Positions 34,428-43,247 of a stretch of DNA of 64,000 bases are shown here, in pieces. Origin of the DNA: Accumulibacter sp. GTDB lineage: Bacteria; Pseudomonadota; Gammaproteobacteria; Burkholderiales; Rhodocyclaceae. Where the stretch lies: assembly GCF_036625195.1 (NCBI RefSeq), contig NZ_JAZKUG010000001.1, forward strand, positions 3,410,001 to 3,474,000. The letters run 5' to 3'. Position 1 is the first letter of the stretch. Every line of letters begins with the position of its first letter. Below the pieces are notes generated by a model. The model was not told where the DNA came from, searched no databases, and worked only from the letters and a program-made list of their open reading frames with translations. The position numbers were made by a program, and so were the translations under genes.

Positions 34428-34855
34428 CGCGGCTCCTCGACGGCGGCCAGCAGCGACAGGCAGAAGCCGCCGACGGCGCCCCAGACGGCAAGGTAAACGC
34501 CGAGGTCGAAGACGATCACGGTCGACAGCGGCAGTTCGGTCACCGCCAGCGGCACGCTGAACCACAGGTGGGTCAGGAACGGCTGCCCGGCGATCACGCC
34601 TGGCAGGCCGCTGAGCAGCGCGGCGAGGACGCCGAGCGCAGTCAGCCGCTCCGGCGGCAGCGGCAGTCGGCGGCGCGCTTCGGCGGCGCTGACGGCGAGC
34701 GCGACGGCGGCGCTCGCCGCCACCGCCAGCAGACCGCCGATGAAGCCGCCGCCCGGCGCATTGTGGCCGCGCAGCAGGATCCACAGCGAGGCCAGCAGCA
34801 GCGCCGGATGGAGGACGCGCAGGAAGACCTCGGCGAGCAGTGCGCGCGGGCCCAT
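34424..34855 (-). CDS. mrpB: Mrp Na+/H+ antiporter subunit B
   Basis: A 143-residue membrane protein with four helices and the MrpB signature LLRGHNAPGGGFIGGLLA. STVIVFDLGVYLAVWGAVGG near the C-terminus is also characteristic. It follows mrpA with one-base overlap and precedes mrpC, which is the usual A-B-C order. Confidence 0.94.
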   Translation of the reverse strand: MGPRALLAEVFLRVLHPALLLASLWILLRGHNAPGGGFIGGLLAVAASAAVALAVSAAEARRRLPLPPERLTALGVLAALLSGLPGVIAGQPFLTHLWFSVPLAVTELPLSTVIVFDLGVYLAVWGAVGGFCLSLLAAVEEPR

Positions 34856-37128
34856 CAGTTCCTCCCCCGCGCGAGCTGCAGCAGCGGCAGCGCGGCGACG
34901 AACGCCAGGGTGACGACGGCGATCTCGCCCAGTGTGTCGAGCGCCCGGAAGTCGACGATGATCACATTGACGACATTGCGGCCATGCGCTGCCGGCAGAC
35001 TTTCGGCGGCGAAGAAGTCCGACAGCTGCGCGTCGAACGGCAGGCTCGTCACCAGCAACAGCAAGGCGCTCAGGGTGAGGCTGAAGCCGAGTGCGACGGG
35101 CAGCGCCAGCGGCCGCCAGCGCGCTTCGCCGACCGCCACCTGCAGCGGCGCCGGCATCTGGCGCAGCCGGCGGAGGACCGTGGCGGCGACGACGACGAAG
35201 ACCGTCTCGACCGCGAACTGGGTGAATGCCAGGTCTGGCGCGCCGGTGAACAGGAAGAGCAGCGCGCTGCCGTAGCCGACCAGACCGCTGACCAGCAGCA
35301 GGATCAGGTGATCGCGCACCAGCAGCGCGGCCAGCGCGCCGCCGGCGATGAGCAGCGCACAGCCGACGACCGGCAGCGGCAGCGGTGCGAGCGACGGCAA
35401 CTCGAGACCCGGTCGAGTGGCGAGCTGCGCCGCCAGCAGGGCGACTGCGACGGTGCCGGCCAGGGTCAGCAGGTAGCCCGGCAAGACTCCGTGCTGCAGA
35501 CGCCGCGTCACCCAGGATGCCAACCTGGGTACGAACTTCAGCTTGCGCCAGTACCAGCTTTCCGGCCCGAGTTCATCGAGATCCCTCGCCCGCTCGAGCA
35601 GCGCGTGCAGGCGATCCCAGCCGAAGTAGATGAGGAGCCCGAAAAAGAGGGTGGCGATGCTCGCCTCGGCGACCGGCCAGGCGTCGTAGGACGAGTCGAC
35701 CTGCAACGGGTCGAAGCCAGGCGCGATCGCCTGCGCCGCGGCGCCGAGAAGAGGGTCGACGAGGGTCGGGCGCAACCCGAACAGCAGCCCCAACGCGACG
35801 AGCAGCAGCGGCGGCAGGAGCATCGGCAGCGGCGCTTCGTGCGGGTGGGTGGCGCTATGGACGGTGTCACGGCCCCAGAAGATGTGGATCGCCGCGACCG
35901 CCGCCACCGCCACCGAGACGCTGCCGACGAACAGCGTCGCATGGCTGACCAGGGCGAAAACGCCCGCCTCGACCTTGGCGAGCGTCATCGCGTCCTTGGC
36001 GACGAAACCGAAGGAGAGCGGCAGACCGGCCATCGACAGCGCGGCGAGCAGGGCGGCCCCGGCGGTCCACGGCAGGTGGCGGCGCATGCCGGTCAGGCGG
36101 TTGATGTCGCGCGTGCCGGCGCCGTGGTCGAGATTGCCGGCGACGAAGAACAGTGGCGCCTTGTACAGGGCATGGGCAAAGAACAGCGCTGCGACGGCGA
36201 GTGCGGCGCCGTGGCCCGGCAGGCCGACGAGCATCGTCAGCGTGCCCAGGGTGGCCACCGTCGACCACGCCAGGATGCGCTTCAGGTCGCGCTCGCGCAC
36301 CGTCTGCACGGCGGCGAGGACGGCGGTGAGCGTGCCGACGCCGACCAGCGAGTACTCCCAGAACAGCAGGTCGCTGAACGCGGCGTCGAGCCGGGCCAGC
36401 AGGTAGATGCCCAGCTTGACGAGGGTCGCCGAATGCAGGTAGGCGCTGACCGGGGTCGGCGCCGCCATGGCGTTGGGCAGCCAGAAGTGGAAGGGGAACT
36501 GCGCCGACTTGCTGAACGCACCGACGAAGAGCAGCGTCAGCGCCGCAGGCAGGCGCACATCGTCGGCGAATGCCGGTGCGCTGGCGATCAGTTGTCGCAG
36601 TGAGTAACCGCCGCCAATCTCGGCCAGCAGGATGATTCCAGCGAGGAGGAACAGCCCGCCCGTGCCCGTGATCAGCAGCGCCTGTTGCGCCGACTTGCGG
36701 CTGCTCTCGCGCGCGTGGTCGAAACCGACGAGGAGGAACGAGAGGACGCTGGTCAGCTCCCAGAAGACGAAGAGGAGGAGCAGGTGGTCGCTGCAGACGG
36801 CGCCGATCATCGCCAGCATGAACAGCAGCAGCAGGGTGAAGACGCGCCAGCGTCGTCCATCGCCGGCCAGATAGCCGGCGCCGTATACGGCGACCAGCGT
36901 ACCGATGCCGGTGATGAGCAAGAGGAACTGCGCCGCGAGCCCGTCGACGTACAGGGCGAACTGCAGGTCGAGCGCCGGGATCCAGCGCCAGGAAACACTC
37001 CACGGCAGCGGCACGCTGATCAGTCCGCCGACCAGCAAGGCGAACAGGCTCGCCGGCAGCAGTGCGCAGGGCAGCGCCGACGCGCCCGTTGCCTGCGCCA
37101 GCGGCGAGTCGCTGCGGGCAGCGCTCAT
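34855..37128 (-). CDS. mrpA: Mrp Na+/H+ antiporter subunit A (NuoL-like, with MrpA C-terminal domain)
   Basis: The largest subunit, 757 residues and about 20 helices. The NuoL-like half has LLFVFWELTSVLSFLLVGFD, KSAQFPFHFWLPNAMAAPTPVSAYLHSATLVK and FFAHALYKAPLFFVAGNLDH. The C-terminal MrpA-specific region has FTGAPDLAFTQFAVETVFVV and NVVNVIIVDFRALDTLGEI. I chose the ATG at 37128, four bases after the CaCA gene stop; an earlier in-frame start inside that gene (37179) is possible. Full length and conserved charged residues suggest an active pump. Confidence 0.95.
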   Translation of the reverse strand: MSAARSDSPLAQATGASALPCALLPASLFALLVGGLISVPLPWSVSWRWIPALDLQFALYVDGLAAQFLLLITGIGTLVAVYGAGYLAGDGRRWRVFTLLLLFMLAMIGAVCSDHLLLLFVFWELTSVLSFLLVGFDHARESSRKSAQQALLITGTGGLFLLAGIILLAEIGGGYSLRQLIASAPAFADDVRLPAALTLLFVGAFSKSAQFPFHFWLPNAMAAPTPVSAYLHSATLVKLGIYLLARLDAAFSDLLFWEYSLVGVGTLTAVLAAVQTVRERDLKRILAWSTVATLGTLTMLVGLPGHGAALAVAALFFAHALYKAPLFFVAGNLDHGAGTRDINRLTGMRRHLPWTAGAALLAALSMAGLPLSFGFVAKDAMTLAKVEAGVFALVSHATLFVGSVSVAVAAVAAIHIFWGRDTVHSATHPHEAPLPMLLPPLLLVALGLLFGLRPTLVDPLLGAAAQAIAPGFDPLQVDSSYDAWPVAEASIATLFFGLLIYFGWDRLHALLERARDLDELGPESWYWRKLKFVPRLASWVTRRLQHGVLPGYLLTLAGTVAVALLAAQLATRPGLELPSLAPLPLPVVGCALLIAGGALAALLVRDHLILLLVSGLVGYGSALLFLFTGAPDLAFTQFAVETVFVVVAATVLRRLRQMPAPLQVAVGEARWRPLALPVALGFSLTLSALLLLVTSLPFDAQLSDFFAAESLPAAHGRNVVNVIIVDFRALDTLGEIAVVTLAFVAALPLLQLARGRN

Positions 37129-37132
37129 GTGC

Positions 37133-38218
37133 TCATGGCGCGCCGTGGCGCGCCCGCCACTCGCGCCAGGCAACGACACCCAGCGTCACCGCCGTCAGCG
37201 GCAGGACGAAGCTGATCATCACCTTGCCGTAGGCTGCCGTTGCCGCGTGCTGCTGTGCCGCAAGCAGTAGCCAGGCGGTGTAGGCGACGTAATAGGCGAG
37301 GAAGAGCGCGCCTTCCCAGCGCGCGATCAGGTGCCCGCTGAAGAAGATCGGCAGGCAGGCGAGGGCGACGGCGATCATCACCGGCAGGTCGAAGGCGATC
37401 ATTGCCGCGCCCACCGGCAGCCCGGCCGGCGCCAGCGCGGCCGAGAGACCGAGGACGCCGAGCAGGTTGAAGGTATTACTGCCGATGACGTTGCCGACCG
37501 CGATGTCGCGCTCGCCGCGCCAGGTCGCGACCAGCGAGGTCGCGACCTCTGGCAGCGAAGTGCCGGCGGCGACGATCGTCAGCCCGATGACGGCTTCGCT
37601 CAAACCGAGGATGCGGGCAAAGCTGACCGCGGCATCGACCAGCCAGCCGGCACCGACGACGAGCAGCGCCAATCCGCCGGCGATCAGCAGCAGCTGGACG
37701 CCCCAGTGCCGGTCCCAGCCTGCGCTGTCGCTGACCACGGCCTGCTCGCCGTATTCCTCCTGCGTCTCGCGGCTCTCGCGGCGGCTCTGGCGGACCAGGA
37801 ACACCGTGTACGCCAGCAGGAGGCCGAAGAGCAACCCGCCATCGAAGCGTCCGACCTGGCCGTCGAACGCCAGCGCCAGGACGAGGAGCGAGGCCCCGAT
37901 CATGATCGGCACCTCCTGCCGGATCAGTTGCGGCGCGACCACCAGCGGCGTGATCAGCGCCGATACGCCGAGGATGAAGAGAACGTTGAAGATGTTGCTG
38001 CCGACGACGTTGCCGAGCGCGATGTCCACCTGGCCGGCAAAGGACGAACGCAGCGAGACGGCGAACTCGGGTGCGCTGGTGCCGAAGGCGACGACCGTGA
38101 GGCCGACGACGAGCGGCGAAATGCCGAAGGACAGCGCCAGTTTCGAGGCGCCGCGGACCAGAACCTGGGCGCCGGCGATCAGTGCCGCGAGACCGAGACC
38201 GAAGAGCAGAAGCATCAT
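37133..38218 (-). CDS. CaCA-family calcium (or cation)/proton or sodium antiporter, YrbG-like
   Basis: A 361-residue membrane protein with the two inverted alpha-repeats of the CaCA superfamily. Repeat 1 is GLTVVAFGTSAPEFAVSLRS and GNVVGSNIFNVLFILG; repeat 2 is GLTIVAAGTSLPEVATSLVA and GNVIGSNTFNLLGVLG. These hold the ion-binding acidic residues. E. coli YrbG is the nearest named type. The ATG at 38218 has AAGGA upstream. It begins the mrp operon with a 4-bp gap to mrpA, so the cell co-expresses two cation antiporters. Ion specificity (Ca2+, Na+ or K+) cannot be settled from sequence. Confidence 0.92.
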   Translation of the reverse strand: MMLLLFGLGLAALIAGAQVLVRGASKLALSFGISPLVVGLTVVAFGTSAPEFAVSLRSSFAGQVDIALGNVVGSNIFNVLFILGVSALITPLVVAPQLIRQEVPIMIGASLLVLALAFDGQVGRFDGGLLFGLLLAYTVFLVRQSRRESRETQEEYGEQAVVSDSAGWDRHWGVQLLLIAGGLALLVVGAGWLVDAAVSFARILGLSEAVIGLTIVAAGTSLPEVATSLVATWRGERDIAVGNVIGSNTFNLLGVLGLSAALAPAGLPVGAAMIAFDLPVMIAVALACLPIFFSGHLIARWEGALFLAYYVAYTAWLLLAAQQHAATAAYGKVMISFVLPLTAVTLGVVAWREWRARHGAP

Positions 38219-38397
38219 GTGTCCATTTCCTTGTCGTTGCCGTTCGTCCGGCGACCACGCGGCCGCGCGATCGGCAGCTCTTGCGGTCGTTGCTGCGGTG
38301 CCTCGAATCGGGTCGGACCGCTGCGACCTGCAGCGTTCGCACACTGACGGTCGCCGGGAACAAAGGTTCCCGTTCTGCCGCTCGCTCGACGGCCGCC

Positions 38398-38427
38398 CGA
38401 TGCATCACCATCGCAGGTGATGCATCG
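38398..38427. promoter_or_regulatory. Perfect 12-bp inverted repeat between the antiporter operon and eps locus
   Basis: CGATGCATCACC (38398-38409) and GGTGATGCATCG (38416-38427) are exact inverted repeats with a 6-base spacer. They lie 180 bp upstream of the CaCA start (minus strand) and about 400 bp upstream of epsL (plus strand). The element could be a regulator-binding dyad or an RNA hairpin in a leader. A second palindrome, TGCATGCA, lies at 38504-38511. Confidence 0.45.
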
Positions 38428-38807
38428 CCGACCCCGCGCGCCATCGCCTTGCGGTCGCCGGGGAGGGCCACTCGTCGATTGGGCCATTTCCGCAATATAT
38501 CAGTGCATGCATTGTAGACTGTGCGCGGGATGGGGTGTCCGGCGCTGCAAAGGGGCAGCTGCGGCTGTCTGCCGCGACATGACGGTCGATGAATCGATAT
38601 CGAGCTGTGACTTAGCGCACGGCCGTGCAAAGGGGAACAATGGAAGATATGTGGCATTGGATCGACAGGCAGCACCTTTTCGCGAAGGCTTGCCGGGACC
38701 TGCTTCCCGGCAGCGTGGAGAGCGCGGTAAATGCTCCGCGCCGGTTTGGCAGACGTGCGCCCGGCCGCAGTCCCGAGAGCTTCTCGCGCCACTGGTGGCA
38801 TGCATTG
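38428..38807 (+). other. epsL upstream region
   Basis: This 380-bp stretch contains AT-richer DNA around 38490-38520 (CGCAATATATCAGTGCATGC, then ATTGTAGACT) that could hold the epsL promoter, and the 16-bp motif listed separately. From 38625 an open frame continues into epsL. The ATG at 38640 has a good AAAGGGGAA ribosome site, but the residues it would add (about 56) precede the signal peptide and look non-coding. Use of that earlier start cannot be excluded. Confidence 0.4.
38605..38620 (+). promoter_or_regulatory. 16-bp motif CTGTGACTTAGCGCAC upstream of epsL
   Basis: The same motif with one base changed (CTGTGACTTAGCACAC) occurs at 54280-54295, upstream of the second gene block of the exopolysaccharide locus. 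Both copies follow an ATCGAT within about 20 bp. The outer bases form an imperfect dyad (TGTG...CACG). No other copy was noticed in the window. A binding site for a shared regulator is inferred; it loosely resembles CRP/FNR-type half sites. Confidence 0.5.
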
Positions 38808-40001
38808 ATGACGACTTCTTGTGGAAAGCTTCTGACCATGGTTTCTTGTTGCGCCCTGATCCATCCGTCCCTGCTGTGGGCGGAGCAGGGCGACGTGATC
38901 AACCTGAATGCGAGTGTCTCCGTTCTGTCGGATGACAACCTGTTCCGGCTGCCTTCGTCGGCCGACCCGAAGTCGGATACGATCACGACGACGACGCTTG
39001 GTCTCAACCTGGACAAGGCAATCGGTCTGCAGCGTGTCATCGCCAACGTGAACGTGATCGATTACCGCTACCGGCGCAACGATTACCTCGACTTCACCGC
39101 ACTCAACTACGACGCCAAATGGTTGTGGGCCGCGGGCACACGCTGGACGGGCGAGCTGGCATTCCAGCGCAGCCAGTTGCCCAACGATTATGCCAATGAC
39201 CGCACTCTCGGCCGACGGAACGTACAGACCTACGAGCTCAACCGCTTCGAGGCCAATTACTGGTTCCATTCGAGCTGGGCAGCGATCGCCGGGGTGCTGT
39301 CGACGAGCCTGGACAATCAGGTCCAGACCAGTGTCGACGGCGATTATGATGCGGATGGCTACAACCTCGGCCTGCGTTATCTCGGCGCCGCCGGAAATTC
39401 GCTGACCGCACGCGCCGTCCACCTCGAGGGCAATTACTCGAAGCGGCCCTTCAACAGCGTTTTCCAGTTCGACAACGGTTTCACGCAGGACAATTACCAA
39501 CTCGACTTCTCTTGGCGCCTGAGCGGGCTCAGTCAGTTGCGCGGGCGAATCGAGTATCTCGACCGCGAATATCAGCATTTCTCGCAGCGGGATTATTCAG
39601 GTGTGGCGGCAAACCTGCAGTACGCCTATGCGATCAGCGGCAAGAGCACCCTGACACTGGCTTATATCCGGGCCCTCGAGGCTTATCAGCAGCTCACCAC
39701 CAGTTATTACGTCCTCGACGATGTCGCGTTGTCGGCGCAGTGGCTGGCGACCAGCAAGATCACCGTCAATGGCCTGCTGGGTTACGGCCGTCAGGATTAT
39801 CGTGGCGCCATCGTCCCGCTGCCGGCCGGTGTCCCGCAGCGTGAGGACAAGACCGCACGAATTGCTGTCGATGTCGCGTACCAGGCGGCGCGCTGGCTGC
39901 AGTTCAAGGCTGGCGTCACCCTGCAGAAGCGCGACTCGAATTACGAACTCTATGAGTACCGGGACCGCACCGCTTTCGTGTCGGCCACGCTTCTGTATTA
40001 G
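38808..40001 (+). CDS. epsL: EpsL, outer-membrane beta-barrel protein of XrtB/PEP-CTERM exopolysaccharide system
   Basis: A 397-residue protein with an N-terminal signal peptide (MTTSCGKLLTMVSC... cut near LLWAEQ), then VSVLSDDNLFRLPS and a long run of amphipathic beta strands rich in Tyr, Asn and Asp (DYRYRRNDYLDF, EYLDREYQHFSQRDYSGV), ending in an aromatic-type strand (TAFVSATLLY). This is the layout of EpsL-type outer-membrane proteins found with exosortase B loci, probably part of the polysaccharide exit. The start at 38808 places the signal peptide at the N-terminus; 38640 is the alternative. It begins the eps unit. Confidence 0.85.
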   Translation: MTTSCGKLLTMVSCCALIHPSLLWAEQGDVINLNASVSVLSDDNLFRLPSSADPKSDTITTTTLGLNLDKAIGLQRVIANVNVIDYRYRRNDYLDFTALNYDAKWLWAAGTRWTGELAFQRSQLPNDYANDRTLGRRNVQTYELNRFEANYWFHSSWAAIAGVLSTSLDNQVQTSVDGDYDADGYNLGLRYLGAAGNSLTARAVHLEGNYSKRPFNSVFQFDNGFTQDNYQLDFSWRLSGLSQLRGRIEYLDREYQHFSQRDYSGVAANLQYAYAISGKSTLTLAYIRALEAYQQLTTSYYVLDDVALSAQWLATSKITVNGLLGYGRQDYRGAIVPLPAGVPQREDKTARIAVDVAYQAARWLQFKAGVTLQKRDSNYELYEYRDRTAFVSATLLY

Positions 40002-40045
40002 AAGCCCAGCCGACACCTTCCACCATCAGTTCAGAAAGGATGCAC

Positions 40046-40963
40046 GTGAACGCCCCGAAAACGATCCTCACCCTGCTTGTCTCGGCGCTCGCCGTCACGG
40101 CCTGCGGCAACGGTTCATCGGAGAAGAAGCCCGCCACACAGGTGGCGGCGAAGGTCAATGGCGGCGAGGTCTCCGTGCACCAGATCAATTTCATCCTGCA
40201 GCGCACGCCTTCGATCCCGGCGGACCAGGTTGATGGCGCCAGGCGGCAGGTCCTTGAAGGGTTGATCGACCAGGAACTGGCGGTGCAACAGGCCGTCGAG
40301 ATGAAACTCGATCGCACGCCGAACGTCATGCAGATGCTCGAGGCTTCGCGCCGCGAGGTTTTGGCGCGCGCCTATCTCGAGCAGGTCGGTGGCGGCGGCG
40401 CCAAGCCTTCGGCGACCGAAGTCCGGGCCTACTACAACGACCATCCGGATCTCTTCGCCAAGCGCAAGGTCTATCGCCTGGAGGAGATCAACTTTGCCGG
40501 CACACCCGAACTCGTCGGCAGGGTGAAGGAACAACTCGCCAGAGGCAAGACCTCGGCCGACGTGCTGGCGGCCCTGCGCGCCGACGGTGTCGTCGTCAGC
40601 GGTGGTGTCGCGGTGAAGGCTGCCGAGCAGATCTCCCTCGACGCACTGCCGCGCCTCGCGGCGGCGAAGGAGGGACAGCCGCAGCTGTTTGAGGACGCCG
40701 GCAAGGCGGCGATCGTCACCGTGCTGGCGACGAAGTCGGAGCCGATGGAGGAGAGCAGGGCGCTGTCCTACATCGAAAGCTACCTCAGCAACAAGCAGAA
40801 GTCCGAACGCGCAACCGAGGCCATGAAGCAGTTGCGGGCCAAGGCGAAGGTCGAATACGCCGGAGACTTTGCCGGCAGCAAGCCGGTCATGGCGGTGGCA
40901 GAGAAGGCCGCACCGACTGCCAGCGAAGCGGCCATCAACAAGGGCGTTGCCGGCCTCAAGTGA
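40046..40963 (+). CDS. epsD: EpsD-family peptidyl-prolyl cis-trans isomerase-like lipoprotein
   Basis: A 305-residue lipoprotein (lipobox LAVTAC after a short hydrophobic segment) with a SurA-like layout. The N-terminal chaperone helices contain VNGGEVSVHQINFILQR and RRQVLEGLIDQELAVQQAVE; the degenerate parvulin-type part is followed by a long helical tail. The EpsD family occurs next to exosortase B genes and is thought to help fold or assemble the secretion machinery. The GTG at 40046 sits five bases after AAAGGA; the ATG at 40040 overlaps that site and is less likely. It follows epsL by 44 bp. Confidence 0.87.
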   Translation: MNAPKTILTLLVSALAVTACGNGSSEKKPATQVAAKVNGGEVSVHQINFILQRTPSIPADQVDGARRQVLEGLIDQELAVQQAVEMKLDRTPNVMQMLEASRREVLARAYLEQVGGGGAKPSATEVRAYYNDHPDLFAKRKVYRLEEINFAGTPELVGRVKEQLARGKTSADVLAALRADGVVVSGGVAVKAAEQISLDALPRLAAAKEGQPQLFEDAGKAAIVTVLATKSEPMEESRALSYIESYLSNKQKSERATEAMKQLRAKAKVEYAGDFAGSKPVMAVAEKAAPTASEAAINKGVAGLK

Positions 40964-40977
40964 GAAGCGAGAGAACC

Positions 40978-41784
40978 ATGAACCACTGCCAGAAACTGCT
41001 GCTGGGCATCCTCTTCACGCTGGGCCTGATCGTCGCGGTGCAGGCACAGGAGAGACAGGCGGACTATCGCCTCGGAGCGGGCGATGCGATCAAGATCAGC
41101 GTCTTCCAGAACCCGGACCTGACCGTCGAGACACGGGTTGCCGACAGCGGCATCATCACCTATCCGCTGATCGGCGCCGTGCAACTCGGCGGCAACACCA
41201 TTCCGGAAGCGGAGAGGGCGATCGCGGACAAACTGCGCGAGGGCGGTTTCGTGCAGAAGCCGCAGGTGAATATCCTGCTGATCCAGGTTCGTGGCAACCA
41301 GGTGTCGGTGCTCGGGCTGGTCAGCCGCCCCGGGCGCTACCCGATCGAGACCGGCAACACGCGACTGTCCGACATGCTGGCGACCGCGGGTGGGGCGTCA
41401 CCGGGCGGTTCCGACGTCGTCATCCTGTCGGGTATCCGCGAAGGCAAGCCGTTTCGCCGCGAGATCGACGTGCCCGCGCTGTTCGGCCCCGAGCGCAACA
41501 CCGAGGATGTCCTCGTCGCCGGTGGCGACGTCATCTACGTCCATCGCGCGCCGGTCTTCTACATCTACGGCGAGGTGCAGCGTCCCGGTCCCTACCGCAT
41601 CGAGCGCGACATGACGGTGCTGCAGGCGCTGGTCCAGGGCGGCGGCCTGACGGTTCGTGGCACCGAGCGCAGCATGCGCATCCATCGCCGCGGAGCGGAT
41701 GGCAGGGTGAGCGAGATCGCTCCCGAGAAGTCCGATCTGGTGCGTGCCGACGACGTCATCCAGGTGCAGGAAAGCCTCTTCTGA
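40978..41784 (+). CDS. epsE: EpsE, polysaccharide export protein (Wza-like)
   Basis: A 268-residue periplasmic/outer-membrane export protein. After a signal peptide (about 1-24, cut near VQAQE) come the polysaccharide export domain (DYRLGAGDAIKISVFQNPDL, about 30-110) and SLBB-type domains (QVSVLGLVSRPGRYPIETGN, FYIYGEVQRPGPYRIERD). These form the Wza-like channel through which polymer leaves the cell. The final residues FVVIQ-like (ADDVIQVQESLF) close the second SLBB domain. No lipobox cysteine is seen, unlike Wza. It is 27 bp from epsF. Confidence 0.93.
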   Translation: MNHCQKLLLGILFTLGLIVAVQAQERQADYRLGAGDAIKISVFQNPDLTVETRVADSGIITYPLIGAVQLGGNTIPEAERAIADKLREGGFVQKPQVNILLIQVRGNQVSVLGLVSRPGRYPIETGNTRLSDMLATAGGASPGGSDVVILSGIREGKPFRREIDVPALFGPERNTEDVLVAGGDVIYVHRAPVFYIYGEVQRPGPYRIERDMTVLQALVQGGGLTVRGTERSMRIHRRGADGRVSEIAPEKSDLVRADDVIQVQESLF

Positions 41785-41810
41785 TCACCTTCGGCGACTG
41801 AAAGATATCC

Positions 41811-43241
41811 ATGACACTGCATCAACTCCTCCTGATTCTCTGGGCGCGACGCAAGCCGGCGCTGGCCGTTCTGGCCCTGACGGTCCTGGCGACGCTGGTC
41901 GTCAGCCTGATGCTGCCGAAGCAGTACAAGGCATCGACGGCGGTGGTCGTCGATGTCAAGTCGCCCGACCCGATCGCCGGCATGGTGCTGCCGGGGATGA
42001 TGGCGCCGGGCTACATGGCGACGCAGGTCGACATCGTCACCAGTGACCGGACGGCACAGCGGGTGGTGAAGCTCCTGCGCATGGACGAAAGCACGCAGAT
42101 CAGGGAGCAGTGGCTCGAGGCGACGCAGGGCAAGGGCGAGATCACACACTGGCTCGCGGAGCTGCTGCAGAAGAAGCTCAGCGTCCAGCCGTCACGCGAA
42201 AGCAACGTCATCAACATCGCCTTCACCGGTCAGGAGCCGGCCTTCACGGCGGCGGTTGCCAATGCCTTCGCGCAGGCGTACATCGACACGACGATCGAGC
42301 TGCGTGTCGAACCGGCCAGGCAGTACGCCACCTGGTTCGACAGCCAGGTGAAGGCCCAGCGCGAGCGCCTGGAGGCGGCACAGAAGGCGCTGTCCGACTT
42401 CCAGCAGGAGAGCGGCATCATCGCCACCGACGAGCGACTCGATTACGAAATGCAGAAGTACAACGAGCTCTCGTCACAGCTCACGCAAGCCGAGGCGCAA
42501 GGCGCCGATTCGACCAGCAAGCAGAAGCTGGGCAGTTCGGACACGTTGCCGGAGGTCATGACGAACCCGTTGATCAACCAGCTGAAGGCCGATGTCGCGC
42601 GCCTGGAGTCACGGCTCAAGGAGCTGTCGGGCAACCTCGGCGAGAACCATCCGCAACACCAGCGCACGCTGGCGGAAGTCAATGAGCTCAAGGCGCGCCT
42701 GAAGAGCGAGACGCTGAAGGTCACCAGCTCCATCGGCACCGCCGGTCGGGTCAGCCAGGCCAAGGAAGTCGAGCTGCAGGCGGCCATCGAGGCGCAGCGC
42801 AGGAAGGTGCTCGATCTCAAGAGGCAGCGTGACGAGATCAGCGTTCTGGTGCGCGAGGTGGAAACGGCGCAACGTGGTTTCGACGCGATCGGCCAGCGCA
42901 TGACGCAGAGCACGCTCGAGGCGCAGTCGCTGCAGACCAACGTCTCGGTGCTGACGCCGGCTTTCGAACCGCTCGGCCCGTCCGCTCCGAAGGTCTTCCT
43001 CAACGTGCTCGTCTCCTTCGCTGCCGGGCTGGTGCTGGCCGTCGCGGTGGCACTTGCCGTCGAGTTGGCGCAACCCCGCGTTCGTTCCGCGGCCGACTTG
43101 GCGCTGGCGATGTCCGTCCCAGTTCTCGCCGTCCTCGACCCGGCTACCAGGCCGCCGACCGATGGCAAGTGGCGCTTCTGGCGCCGCCTGCGGGCTTGGC
43201 GAGACGGACGGGGTGTGCAAATGAAGGTTTCCGAGGCTTGA
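41811..43241 (+). CDS. epsF: EpsF, chain-length determinant protein (Wzz family)
   Basis: A 476-residue inner-membrane protein with Wzz-type topology. The first membrane helix is near residues 15-33 (PALAVLALTVLATLVVSLML), followed by a periplasmic part with long coiled coils (about 165-385). The second helix is at about 400-420 (LNVLVSFAAGLVLAVAVALA), followed by a cytoplasmic tail of about 55 residues. The EpsF subgroup works with the kinase EpsG to set polymer length. The tail ends with basic residues that may contact EpsG. Adjacent genes are in the same order in other exosortase loci. Confidence 0.93.
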   Translation: MTLHQLLLILWARRKPALAVLALTVLATLVVSLMLPKQYKASTAVVVDVKSPDPIAGMVLPGMMAPGYMATQVDIVTSDRTAQRVVKLLRMDESTQIREQWLEATQGKGEITHWLAELLQKKLSVQPSRESNVINIAFTGQEPAFTAAVANAFAQAYIDTTIELRVEPARQYATWFDSQVKAQRERLEAAQKALSDFQQESGIIATDERLDYEMQKYNELSSQLTQAEAQGADSTSKQKLGSSDTLPEVMTNPLINQLKADVARLESRLKELSGNLGENHPQHQRTLAEVNELKARLKSETLKVTSSIGTAGRVSQAKEVELQAAIEAQRRKVLDLKRQRDEISVLVREVETAQRGFDAIGQRMTQSTLEAQSLQTNVSVLTPAFEPLGPSAPKVFLNVLVSFAAGLVLAVAVALAVELAQPRVRSAADLALAMSVPVLAVLDPATRPPTDGKWRFWRRLRAWRDGRGVQMKVSEA

Positions 43242-43247
43242 CGCGCA

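Noticed and set aside
32701..36603. Long plus-strand open frames opposite mrpD and mrpA
   Set aside because: Antisense to conserved antiporter genes and composed of Gln/Arg/Asp-rich chains; a by-product of GC bias.
38428..38639. Sigma-54 type promoter before epsL
   Set aside because: Looked for a GG-N10-GC pattern as found in other PEP-CTERM/eps systems; no match with acceptable -24 and -12 elements was seen.
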